NCBI RefSeq assembly: GCF_002304225.1
Contig: NZ_NSLB01000005.1
Span: forward strand, 248,001-312,000
Source of the DNA: Pseudomonas sp. HAR-UPW-AIA-41
GTDB taxonomy: Bacteria > Pseudomonadota > Gammaproteobacteria > Pseudomonadales > Pseudomonadaceae
Length of the DNA stretch: 64,000 nucleotides
Reading direction: 5' to 3'
Each line of letters begins with the position of its first letter. The stretch's first letter is position 1. The notes beneath the pieces are model-generated. The model was not told where the DNA came from and ran no database searches. It was given only the letters and a program-made list of their open reading frames with translations. Made by a program: the position numbers and the translations under genes. Shown in pieces: positions 19,426-27,608 of the stretch.

Positions 19426-19432
19426 TCAAACC

Positions 19433-19566
19433 GTGTTCAGGACGAACACAGTCTGCCAGGACGGCAGACAAGGGATCTGGCGCATGAAGCGCTGCATCAG
19501 GATGATGAGTGGGATACAAAGGGACTAGGGACAAAAAGTGGGCGGGCAATCCCCGCCCCTTTTTTT
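19433..19566 (+). ncRNA. rsmZ: RsmZ regulatory sRNA
   Basis: About 134 bases. Several hairpins expose GGA loops, the binding sites of RsmA/CsrA: GTGTTC-AGGAC-GAACAC (19433-19449), GTCTGCC-AGGAC-GGCAGAC (19451-19469) and CATC-AGGAT-GATG (19495-19507), with further single-stranded GGGA motifs at 19472, 19511, 19521 and 19528. That is seven GGA motifs in all. It ends in a GGGCGGG/CCCGCCC terminator with a T run. The upstream GacA box and convergent fdxA match the known rsmZ setting. Its job is to sequester RsmA under Gac control. Confidence 0.93.
19540..19566 (+). terminator. rsmZ terminator
   Basis: GGGCGGG (19540-19546) pairs with CCCGCCC (19552-19558), followed by seven T residues (19560-19566). 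Confidence 0.9.
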
Positions 19567-19591
19567 GCCTGGCGAAAAGTACCCGCACAGC

Positions 19592-19618
19592 AAAAGGCCC
19601 GCATCTGCGGGCCTTTTT
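19592..19618 (-). terminator. fdxA terminator (symmetrical)
   Basis: AAAAGGCCCGC (19592-19602) pairs with GCGGGCCTTTT (19607-19617); read on the minus strand it ends in a T run after fdxA, and it could also stop rsmZ read-through. Confidence 0.85.
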
Positions 19619-19635
19619 GTTTGGGCACTTGGGGC

Positions 19636-19959
19636 TTAGCGCTCCAGATGCTGCAGCTTGTCCTTCACGCCATCCCACTCTTCTGCGTCCGGCAGCGGGT
19701 CTTTCTTCTCGGTGATGTTCGGCCAGACTTCAGCCAGATCACGGTTCAGCTCGATGTATTCCTGCTGATCTTCCGGTACCTCGTCCTCGGAGAAGATCGC
19801 CTGGGCCGGGCACTCCGGCTCACAGAGGGCGCAGTCGATGCACTCGTCCGGGTGGATGACCAGGAAGTTCGGGCCTTCGTAGAAGCAGTCTACCGGGCAG
19901 ACTTCAACGCAGTCGGTGTATTTGCACTTAACGCAGTTGTCGGTAACGACGAAGGTCAT
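19636..19959 (-). CDS. fdxA: 7Fe ferredoxin FdxA
   Basis: A 107-residue ferredoxin with two cluster-binding regions: C9, C12, C17, C21, C25 in the first and the C40-x2-C43-x2-C46-x3-C50-P pattern in the second, as in Azotobacter ferredoxin I (one 3Fe-4S plus one 4Fe-4S cluster). A small electron carrier in the cytoplasm. Good ribosome-binding site GAGGAG before the ATG at 19959. It is convergent with rsmZ and lies downstream of mutS. Confidence 0.95.
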   Translation of the reverse strand: MTFVVTDNCVKCKYTDCVEVCPVDCFYEGPNFLVIHPDECIDCALCEPECPAQAIFSEDEVPEDQQEYIELNRDLAEVWPNITEKKDPLPDAEEWDGVKDKLQHLER

Positions 19960-20093
19960 TGGGTATCTCCTCGGGCGGCGGCCTGGCGGCTTCTGCGAGC
20001 AACGCTCAGGCGCAAAGTTATGGCCGCGGCTCAGGCTGTAAACCGGGCAGTCGTAAAAATGCGCGCGATTCTAACAGCTTGCGCGCGCGGGCG

Positions 20094-22661
20094 TTAGATT
20101 CGCGTCTTCCATGCATATAACAGTTCCAGCGCCTGACGGGGAGTCAGATCATCCGGGCTGATGCGCTGCAATTCCTCGATCACCGGGTGTGGCAGGCTGG
20201 CAAACAGATCGTTCTGCAGTGGTGCGGCAGCCTGGCCGGCAGCGCTGCGCGGTGCTTCGTGTGGCAGGCTGGTGGTTTCCAGCCGCGCCAGATGCTCACG
20301 GGCGCGGGCAATGACCGGGGCCGGTACGCCGGCCAGTTGCGCCACCGCCAGGCCGTAGCTCTGGCTGGCAGGGCCGGGCAGCACGTGGTGCAGGAAGACG
20401 ATGCGCTCATTGTGCTCGGTGGCGTTGAGGTGCACGTTGGCTACGACCGGCTGGCTTTCCGGCAGCACGGTCAGCTCGAAGTAGTGGGTGGCGAACAGGG
20501 TCCAGGCGCGCAGACTGGCCAACTGCTCGGCGGCCGACCAGGCCAGCGACAGGCCGTCGAAGGTGCTGGTGCCGCGGCCCACTTCGTCCATCAGTACCAG
20601 GCTGCGGTCTGTGGCGTTGTGCAGGATGTTGGCGGTTTCGCTCATCTCGACCATGAAGGTCGAGCGGCCGCCTGCCAGGTCGTCGCTGGAACCGATGCGG
20701 GTGAAGATGCGGTCGACCAGCGACAGCTCGCAGCTGGCGGCCGGGACGAAGCTGCCAATATGGGCAAGCAGCACGATCAGCGCGGTCTGACGCATGTAGG
20801 TCGACTTACCGCCCATGTTCGGGCCGGTGATGATCAGCATGCGGGTGTTGTCATCCAGCCCCAGATCGTTAGCCACGAAGGGTGTGTCCAGCACCTGCTC
20901 GACCACCGGATGGCGACCCTGAGTGATGCGCATGCACGGTTCTTCGACAAAGCGCGGGCGGTTGAGGTCGAGGTTCAGGGCGCGTTCGGCCAGATTGCTC
21001 AGCACGTCCAGCTCGGCCAGGGCGGCGGCGGTGTCCTGCAGCGGGGCCAGATGGCCGATCAGGTGTTCCAGCAGTTCGTCGTACAGCTGCTTCTCGCGGG
21101 CCAGGGCGCGGCTCTTGGCCGACAGTGCCTTGTCCTCGAACTCCTTGAGTTCCGGCGTGATAAAACGCTCGGCGCCTTTCAGGGTCTGCCGGCGAATGTA
21201 GTCGGCGGGTGCCGATTCGGCCTGTTTGCTCGGTAGTTCGATGAAGTAGCCGTGCACGCGGTTGTAGCCGACCTTGAGGTTGGCCAGGCCGGTACGGGCT
21301 TTTTCACGCGCTTCCAGATCCATCAGGTACTGACCGGCGTTTTCGCTAAGCGACTGCAGCTCGTCCAGTTCGCTGTCATAGCCGGTTTTGAGCACGCCGC
21401 CGTCACGGATCACCGCCGGTGGGTTATCGATGATGGCGCGGGCCAGCAGGTCGGCCAGCTCCGGGTAGGTGCGGATGTTCACCGCCAGTTCGGCCAGATG
21501 CGGCACCTCCAGTCTGGCCATGCCTGCCTGCAACTGCGGCAGGGCGGCCAGGGCATCACGCAGGCGTGCCAGGTCGCGCGGGCGGGCGTTGCGCAGACCT
21601 ATGCGGGCAAGGATGCGCTCGATGTCGCCAATGTCCTTCAGCTGTGGCTGGATCAGTTCGAACTGGTAACGGTCGAGCAGGCAGGCGATGGAGTCCTGAC
21701 GGCCCTCCAGCACACTGCGGTCGCGCAGGGGGCGGTTCAGCCAGCGAGTCAGCAGGCGCGAGCCCATGGCGGTCTGGCAGCGGTCGACTACCGATTGGAG
21801 GGTGTTGTCACGCCCGCCCGACAGGTTGGTGTCCAGCTCCAGGTTGCGCCGGCTGGCGCCATCGAGGATCACCGTATCGTCGAGTCGCTCATGGCGCAGG
21901 CTGCGCAGGTGCGGCAGGGCAGTACGCTGGGTTTCCTTGGCGTAGCCGAGCAGGCAGCCGGCGGCGCCGATGGCCAGGGTCAGGTTCTCGCAGCCGAAGC
22001 CTTTCAGGTCCTGGGTGGCAAACTGCTGACACAGACTCTTGCGCGCGCTGTCGCGGTCGAAGTCCCAGGGCGCGCGCCGGCGGGTGCCACGACGCTTCTC
22101 TACCTGCAGGCCTTGCGGCCAGTCATCGGGGATCAGCAGTTCGGCCGGACTCAGACGCTCCAGTTCAGCGAGCAGGTTTTCCCAGCCCTTGAGTTCCTGC
22201 ACGGTGAAGCGACCGCTGGTGATGTCCAGCGTGGCCAGACCGAACAGACGCTCGTCACCGAGCACCGCGGCCAGCAGGTTGTCGCGGCGCTCGTCGAGCA
22301 GCGCCTCGTCGCTGATGGTGCCGGGGGTGATGATGCGCACCACCTGGCGTTCCACCGGGCCCTTGCTCGTCGCCGGATCGCCGATCTGCTCGCAGATCAC
22401 CACTGACTCGCCCAGTTTGACCAGTCTGGCCAGATAGCCCTCGGCCGAGTGGTGCGGAATGCCACACATCGGAATCGGCTGGCCAGCCGAGGAGCCCCGC
22501 GCGGTCAGAGTGATGTCGAGCAGCGCTGCGGCCTTCTTCGCGTCTTCGTAGAAAATCTCGTAGAAGTCGCCCATGCGGTAGAACATCAGCTGGTCCGGGT
22601 GCTGATTCTTCAGCTTCCAGTACTGCTGCATCATCGGCGTGTGGGCGGAGAGGTCACTCAT
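20094..22661 (-). CDS. mutS: DNA mismatch repair protein MutS
   Basis: 855 residues, the usual length. The mismatch-reading Phe-x-Glu is in [12 protein letters not shown] near residue 32-40; the ATPase has Walker [10 protein letters not shown] and [12 protein letters not shown]; the C-terminal dimerisation tail is present. The ATG at 22661 starts the normal [14 protein letters not shown] sequence; the open frame continues upstream to 23012 but runs antisense to pncC and is not real. Divergent from pncC with a 78-base gap. Confidence 0.97.
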   Translation of the reverse strand: MSDLSAHTPMMQQYWKLKNQHPDQLMFYRMGDFYEIFYEDAKKAAALLDITLTARGSSAGQPIPMCGIPHHSAEGYLARLVKLGESVVICEQIGDPATSKGPVERQVVRIITPGTISDEALLDERRDNLLAAVLGDERLFGLATLDITSGRFTVQELKGWENLLAELERLSPAELLIPDDWPQGLQVEKRRGTRRRAPWDFDRDSARKSLCQQFATQDLKGFGCENLTLAIGAAGCLLGYAKETQRTALPHLRSLRHERLDDTVILDGASRRNLELDTNLSGGRDNTLQSVVDRCQTAMGSRLLTRWLNRPLRDRSVLEGRQDSIACLLDRYQFELIQPQLKDIGDIERILARIGLRNARPRDLARLRDALAALPQLQAGMARLEVPHLAELAVNIRTYPELADLLARAIIDNPPAVIRDGGVLKTGYDSELDELQSLSENAGQYLMDLEAREKARTGLANLKVGYNRVHGYFIELPSKQAESAPADYIRRQTLKGAERFITPELKEFEDKALSAKSRALAREKQLYDELLEHLIGHLAPLQDTAAALAELDVLSNLAERALNLDLNRPRFVEEPCMRITQGRHPVVEQVLDTPFVANDLGLDDNTRMLIITGPNMGGKSTYMRQTALIVLLAHIGSFVPAASCELSLVDRIFTRIGSSDDLAGGRSTFMVEMSETANILHNATDRSLVLMDEVGRGTSTFDGLSLAWSAAEQLASLRAWTLFATHYFELTVLPESQPVVANVHLNATEHNERIVFLHHVLPGPASQSYGLAVAQLAGVPAPVIARAREHLARLETTSLPHEAPRSAAGQAAAPLQNDLFASLPHPVIEELQRISPDDLTPRQALELLYAWKTRI

Positions 22662-22739
22662 GGTTCTGGCTGTCCGGCTTAAATCAAAAAGGCGCCTAGT
22701 GTACGGTATCGACCACGCCGCCTTAACCCCGGAGAGCAT

Positions 22740-23240
22740 ATGGATCAGATCAGCCATCTGGCCGCCCAGTTGGGCGCGCAATTGCAGGCCTGTTCGGCTC
22801 AGGTCAGCACCGCCGAGTCCTGTACCGGGGGCGGTATCGCCGAGGCCATTACCAGGGTTGCCGGTAGTTCGGCCTGGTTCGAGGCGGGCTATGTCACCTA
22901 TTCCAATCGGCAGAAAACCGCCCAGCTGGGTGTGCCGGCTGAATTGTTCGAACGTGTCGGTGCGGTCAGTCAGGAGGTGGTTGAGGCCATGGTGCGCGGT
23001 GCCCGGCAACACAGCGGCGCGCGCTTTGCCGTGGCGGTCAGCGGAGTGGCGGGGCCTTCTGGCGGCTCTGCGGAGAAGCCGGTGGGCACCGTCTGGCTGG
23101 CCTGGGGCGATGGTGTGCAGTGCTACAGCAAGCGTTTTCAGTTCGGCGGGGATCGCCTGTCGGTACGCAAGCAGAGCGTGATCATGGCCCTGGGAGGGCT
23201 GCTCCGACTGGTGGCAGGAGAAAATCCACTGCAGGGGTAG
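22740..23240 (+). CDS. pncC: nicotinamide-nucleotide amidohydrolase (CinA C-terminal domain)
   Basis: A 166-residue stand-alone CinA C-terminal domain. Typical motifs: [21 protein letters not shown] and [12 protein letters not shown], then [11 protein letters not shown]. It deamidates nicotinamide mononucleotide in NAD salvage. It lies directly before recA, the usual position, and the SOS box follows its stop. Confidence 0.93.
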   Translation: MDQISHLAAQLGAQLQACSAQVSTAESCTGGGIAEAITRVAGSSAWFEAGYVTYSNRQKTAQLGVPAELFERVGAVSQEVVEAMVRGARQHSGARFAVAVSGVAGPSGGSAEKPVGTVWLAWGDGVQCYSKRFQFGGDRLSVRKQSVIMALGGLLRLVAGENPLQG

Positions 23241-23249
23241 GCGATCGAC

Positions 23250-23278
23250 TTGCCATATGGAATACTACTGTCTACATA
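23250..23278 (+). promoter_or_regulatory. recA promoter
   Basis: TTGCCA (23250-23255), 17-base spacer, TACATA (23273-23278). The -10 lies inside the LexA box, so LexA would block polymerase. Confidence 0.75.
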
Positions 23279-23283
23279 TACAG
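23268..23283 (+). promoter_or_regulatory. LexA (SOS) box of recA
   Basis: CTGTCTACATATACAG matches the LexA consensus CTGT-N8-ACAG with an AT-rich core, 44 bases before the recA ATG. Confidence 0.93.
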
Positions 23284-23326
23284 GTATTGGCGGCCGTGAA
23301 CGCCGAATTGAACACGAGAGGATGCA

Positions 23327-24367
23327 ATGGACGACAACAAGAAGCGCGCACTGGCGGCAGCCCTGGGCCAGATCGAGAAGCAATTCGGCAAAGGCGCGGT
23401 CATGCGCATGGGCGACCACGAGCGCCAGGCCATTCCGTCGATCTCCACCGGCTCCCTCGGACTGGACATTGCCTTGGGCATCGGCGGCCTGCCCAAGGGC
23501 CGTATTGTCGAAATCTACGGTCCGGAATCCTCGGGTAAGACCACGCTGACCCTGTCGGTGATTGCCGAAGCGCAGAAAATGGGCGCCACCTGTGCCTTCG
23601 TCGATGCCGAGCACGCGCTTGATCCGGACTATGCCGGCAAGCTCGGCGTCAATGTCGATGATCTGCTGGTCTCGCAGCCGGATACCGGCGAACAGGCCCT
23701 GGAAATCACCGACATGCTGGTGCGTTCCAACGCGGTCGACGTGATCATCGTCGACTCCGTGGCGGCACTGGTGCCCAAGGCGGAAATCGAAGGCGAGATG
23801 GGCGATGCCCACGTCGGCCTCCAGGCCCGCCTGATGAGCCAGGCGCTGCGCAAGATCACCGGCAACATCAAGAATGCCAACTGCCTGGTGATCTTCATCA
23901 ACCAGATCCGCATGAAGATCGGCGTGATGTTCGGCAACCCGGAGACCACCACCGGCGGTAACGCCCTCAAGTTCTACGCCTCGGTACGTCTGGATATCCG
24001 CCGCACCGGCGCGGTGAAGGACGGCGAGGAAGTGGTGGGCAGCGAGACTCGCGTCAAGGTAGTGAAGAACAAGGTAGCGCCGCCGTTCCGTCAGGCCGAG
24101 TTCCAGATCATGTATGGCAAGGGCATCTACCGTACCGGCGAGATCATCGATCTCGGCGTTCAGCTCGGTCTGGTGGAGAAGTCCGGTGCCTGGTACAGCT
24201 ACCAGGGCAACAAGATCGGTCAGGGCAAGGCCAACGCGGCCAAGTATCTGGAAGACAATCCGGAAGTCGGCAGCGCCATCGAGAAGATCATCCGCGAGAA
24301 ACTGCTGGTGCAGAGCGGACCGGTCAAGGCCGATGCCGAAGTGGCCGAGATCGACGCCGACTTCTGA
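23327..24367 (+). CDS. recA: recombinase RecA
   Basis: 346 residues. Walker [10 protein letters not shown] near 65-73, Walker [11 protein letters not shown], the L2-loop region containing [20 protein letters not shown], and an acidic C-terminal tail ending AEIDADF. Drives homologous recombination and LexA cleavage. SOS promoter upstream; recX follows after 10 bases with no terminator, so the two form an operon. Confidence 0.98.
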   Translation: MDDNKKRALAAALGQIEKQFGKGAVMRMGDHERQAIPSISTGSLGLDIALGIGGLPKGRIVEIYGPESSGKTTLTLSVIAEAQKMGATCAFVDAEHALDPDYAGKLGVNVDDLLVSQPDTGEQALEITDMLVRSNAVDVIIVDSVAALVPKAEIEGEMGDAHVGLQARLMSQALRKITGNIKNANCLVIFINQIRMKIGVMFGNPETTTGGNALKFYASVRLDIRRTGAVKDGEEVVGSETRVKVVKNKVAPPFRQAEFQIMYGKGIYRTGEIIDLGVQLGLVEKSGAWYSYQGNKIGQGKANAAKYLEDNPEVGSAIEKIIREKLLVQSGPVKADAEVAEIDADF

Positions 24368-24377
24368 GGCGCCGCTG

Positions 24378-24926
24378 ATGCCCGCTTTGCTGGATAGCCC
24401 GGCGGCAGTACGCCGGGCCGCCATGGACCTGCTCGCGCGACGTGAGCATGGTCGGGTGGAACTGGAGCGCAAGCTGCGCCGCCAGGGTGCCAGCGACGAG
24501 CTGATCGGTCCTGCTCTGGACCGACTGGCCGAGCAGGGCCTGCTCAACGAATCCCGTTATCTGGACGCCTTTGTCGGTAGCCGTGCGCGAGCCGGCTACG
24601 GGCCCCAGCGCATCCGCGAGGAGCTGGCGCAGCGTGGGCTGCCCCGAGCCGATATTGCGCAAGCGCTGGATGCCGCTGAGGTGGACTGGATGGCCGTGCT
24701 GCGCAGTGTCTGGCAGCGCAAATTCGGCGTGCTGCCGGCCGATGCCAGGGCGCGCGCTCAGCAGGGGCGGTTTCTTGCCTACCGGGGCTTTTCCGGGGAG
24801 CAGATCAGTCGTCTGCTGCGCGGGCAGTCGACGACTGAGTTCTTGGCCAGAGCCGGCCTTCAGCTGTTCTGCGCCCAGTGTTGCGGTAGGTTGATGAAGT
24901 CGATCAGCTCACGCAGCCGTCCGTGA
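24378..24926 (+). CDS. recX: RecA regulator RecX (with extended C-terminus)
   Basis: A RecX protein of tandem three-helix repeats ([69 protein letters not shown] and [19 protein letters not shown]). It binds RecA filaments and limits recombinase activity. The frame gives 182 residues; the family is usually near 150, so the last 30 or so residues are an extension that overlaps the 3' end of the convergent LOG gene by 67 bases. The ATG at 24378 is taken as start. Confidence 0.9.
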   Translation: MPALLDSPAAVRRAAMDLLARREHGRVELERKLRRQGASDELIGPALDRLAEQGLLNESRYLDAFVGSRARAGYGPQRIREELAQRGLPRADIAQALDAAEVDWMAVLRSVWQRKFGVLPADARARAQQGRFLAYRGFSGEQISRLLRGQSTTEFLARAGLQLFCAQCCGRLMKSISSRSRP

Positions 24927-25939
24927 TCGCGGCCGTTGAACTGGAAGGCCAGGCGGATCAGGTCGCAGAACTCCGGCTCATCGCTTTCCAGCTCGCAGTA
25001 GGGGCGCTGTTGGAAATCACCGGCGACACAGAGGTCGCGGAATTCCTTGTGCAGGGTCTTCAGCGCCGGCTCGGTGAGCGGATGATTCAGGCGCATGACG
25101 AATTGTTCCTTCAGCCAGCGACTGGAGTGGAAGTTGCGGTAGAAACGGGCGATTTCCTGTACGGCATCCTCGGCGGTATGCACCAGCCGCACCAGGCGCA
25201 GGTCACTGGGCAGGATGTAGTGATTGGCTTCCAGCTGCGCGCGCATGAACTCCAGCGCGCCGTGCCAGTAGCGGCCATCCGGCTGATCCAGCAGCACGAT
25301 GGGCACCAGCGGGCTCTTCCCGGTCTGCACCAGCGTCAGTACTTCCAGTGCCTCATCAAGCGTGCCGAAACCACCGGGGCAGAGCACTAGTGCATCGGCT
25401 TCTTTGACGAAGAACAGCTTGCGCAGGAAGAAGAAGTGGAAGGACAGCAGGTTGCCGGTGCCTTCGACCACGGCATTGGCATGCTGCTCGAAGGGTAGGG
25501 TGATGTTGAAGCCCAGGCTGTTCTCAGGTCCCGCCCCTTCGTGAGCCGCGGCCATGATGCCCTCACCGGCACCGGTGATGACCATCAGGTTGTAACGCGC
25601 CAGTGCTTCACCCAACTGGCGGGCCAGGCCATATAAAGGATGGTCGGTGGGTGTTCGCGCCGAGCCGAAAACGGTGACCTTGCGCCGGCGCTTGAACTGT
25701 TCGAGCAGGCTGAAGGCCGTTTCCATTTCGCGCAGGGTCTGCAGCATGATCTTGGCGTCCCAGCGGTTGCGGTCGGCCTGGGCCATGCGTGCCACGCTCA
25801 TGAACATTTCCTGATACAGCTTGGCATTGGGGCTGTTGGGCGGTGTCGCATTGCGGGCCAGTTCAGCTACCTGCTGAGCCAGGTCGATGCTGCCGGTCTG
25901 GAAGTGACGGGAGAGATAGTCATCCGGTTCGTAGGGCAT
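24860..25939 (-). CDS. LOG-family (TIGR00730-type) Rossmann-fold protein
   Basis: 359 residues. The LOG signature is seen as [23 protein letters not shown], preceded by [27 protein letters not shown] and [18 protein letters not shown]. These lysine-decarboxylase-like proteins are usually nucleotide-monophosphate ribohydrolases (nucleosidases), and some act in cytokinin activation; the substrate here is not shown. Strong GAGGAG before the ATG. Its 3' end overlaps recX. Confidence 0.85.
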   Translation of the reverse strand: MPYEPDDYLSRHFQTGSIDLAQQVAELARNATPPNSPNAKLYQEMFMSVARMAQADRNRWDAKIMLQTLREMETAFSLLEQFKRRRKVTVFGSARTPTDHPLYGLARQLGEALARYNLMVITGAGEGIMAAAHEGAGPENSLGFNITLPFEQHANAVVEGTGNLLSFHFFFLRKLFFVKEADALVLCPGGFGTLDEALEVLTLVQTGKSPLVPIVLLDQPDGRYWHGALEFMRAQLEANHYILPSDLRLVRLVHTAEDAVQEIARFYRNFHSSRWLKEQFVMRLNHPLTEPALKTLHKEFRDLCVAGDFQQRPYCELESDEPEFCDLIRLAFQFNGRDHGRLRELIDFINLPQHWAQNS

Positions 25940-26077
25940 ACCAATACTCCTCAGGTATGTGTACGGCGCTGACCGTCAGGGCCAGTGTCGTGCGGTTCCT
26001 GTCAGTCAGTATGGCTGCTTGTGACCTGCGTGCCGGGCAAAAGTGCCGACCCGGCTGTAACCGGATGAATCAGCCCG

Positions 26078-27481
26078 TCAGATAGCGATCTGCTCGCCCG
26101 GCTCGGGGATGTTGGCGTCCCAGTTCAGCCTGCGTTTCAGTTCGCTCTGCAGCACTTTCATCTTTTCCAGTTCGCCGTGGACCAGATACAGCTCCGGGTG
26201 ATGGTCGAAATGGCTGACCCAGTCGATCAACTGCGATTGCCCGGCGTGCGCGGAGAAACCACCCAGGGTGTGTACCTTGGCCTTGACCGCAATGCGCTGG
26301 TGCAGCACGCGTACCGTTGGCGCGCCGTCGACGATATTGCGGCCGAGGGTACCGGCTGCCTGGAAACCGGGGAACACCAGATGGCATTCGCTGCGCCACA
26401 GATTGTGCTTGAAGTGGTGGACGATGCGCCCGCCGGTGCACATGCCGCTGCCGGCAATGATGATGGCGCCGCTCTTGATCCGGTTGATGGCCATGGAGTC
26501 TTCCGGAGACGCCGTGATGCGCAGCGGTGGCAGCCATTTGCGCAGGTCGCCGTCACCGTGTTGCTGGATCAGGGCGCGGTCGTGCTCGTCGAACTGGTCG
26601 TGAAAGCGCGAGTAGATCTGGTTGGCGCGGATGGCCATGGGGCTGTCGAGGAATACCGCCTGCTGGGGTAGGCGCCCCTCGTGGTAGAAGCGGCCGAGGT
26701 AATAGAGCAGATCCTGGGTGCGGCCCACGGCGAAGGAAGGAATCAGCACATTGCCGCCATCGCGATGAGCCTGCTGGAGAATGTCGGCCAGTTCGTCGAT
26801 GGTCTCCTCGCTGCAGCGGTGGTCGCGGTCACCGTAGGTCGACTCCATCAGCACCACGTCGGCACGGTCGAGGAAGGTCGGGTCCTCCATCAGCGGCGAA
26901 CAGGTATTGCCCAGATCGCCGGAGAACACCAGACGCCGGGTCAGATGATGGTCGTGTATTTCCAGCTCGACGATGGCCGAGCCAAGAATGTGCCCGGCAT
27001 TGTGGAAGGTGACGCTGATACCCGGCGCCACTTCATGGGCCTGGCCATAAGGCAGCGGCTGGCGACGCTTGAGGGCGCGCTCGGTGTCCACCGTGTTGTA
27101 CAGCGGTTTGACTTCCGGCTTGCCCAGACGCACCCGCCACTTGTTCTCCCACTCGGCGTCGTGCTCCTGAATGTGAGCCGAGTCCAGCAGCATCAGCTCG
27201 ATCAGCTCGCTGGTCGCATAAGTGGCAAAGATCGGCCCGCGAAAGCCTGATGCGACCAAACGTGGCAAGAGCCCGGAGTGGTCGAGGTGGGCGTGGGACA
27301 GAACCACCGCATTGATCGAGGCAGGATCGAACGGAAAGGGCTGTTCGTTGGCCTGTTCCTCTTCGCGGCGCCCCTGGCGCATGCCGCACTCAAGAAGAAC
27401 ACGACTGCCTTCGCGGGATTCGAGTAGGTAGCACGAACCGGTCACTTGCTGGATGGCGCCGAGAAACGTGAGCAGGGCCAT
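26078..27481 (-). CDS. MBL-fold beta-CASP RNA nuclease-like protein
   Basis: 467 residues with the metallo-beta-lactamase motif SHAHLDHSG near 61, a further ligand in GHILGSAIVE and SGDLG, and the beta-CASP motifs (SFAVGRTQ..., IAGSGMCTGGR, GGFSAHAGQ). The order matches CPSF73/Ysh1-like RNA endonuclease-exonucleases found in many bacteria. RNA is the likely substrate. Divergent from the phosphoketolase-family gene. Confidence 0.88.
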   Translation of the reverse strand: MALLTFLGAIQQVTGSCYLLESREGSRVLLECGMRQGRREEEQANEQPFPFDPASINAVVLSHAHLDHSGLLPRLVASGFRGPIFATYATSELIELMLLDSAHIQEHDAEWENKWRVRLGKPEVKPLYNTVDTERALKRRQPLPYGQAHEVAPGISVTFHNAGHILGSAIVELEIHDHHLTRRLVFSGDLGNTCSPLMEDPTFLDRADVVLMESTYGDRDHRCSEETIDELADILQQAHRDGGNVLIPSFAVGRTQDLLYYLGRFYHEGRLPQQAVFLDSPMAIRANQIYSRFHDQFDEHDRALIQQHGDGDLRKWLPPLRITASPEDSMAINRIKSGAIIIAGSGMCTGGRIVHHFKHNLWRSECHLVFPGFQAAGTLGRNIVDGAPTVRVLHQRIAVKAKVHTLGGFSAHAGQSQLIDWVSHFDHHPELYLVHGELEKMKVLQSELKRRLNWDANIPEPGEQIAI

Positions 27482-27608
27482 GTTCGATCTCCGTTTACTG
27501 ATGAAACAAGCTTGGCAGCAGAACGGCAGGTTCGCCTTGATACATGTCAGGATGAAAAGTCACCTGTCTGCCTAGACTGCACCCATAGCTGACATGGAGT
27601 GATGCTCA

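Noticed and set aside
19260..19487. 75-codon open frame upstream of fdxA
   Set aside because: It covers the rsmZ spacer, promoter and first hairpins; the sRNA explains the sequence better.
22662..23012. Extended N-terminus for MutS
   Set aside because: The extension is antisense to pncC, and the normal MutS start at 22661 gives the usual 855 residues.
26032..26055. Terminator for the beta-CASP gene
   Set aside because: GCCGGG/CCCGGC stem is only 6 bp with a 12-base loop and no T run.
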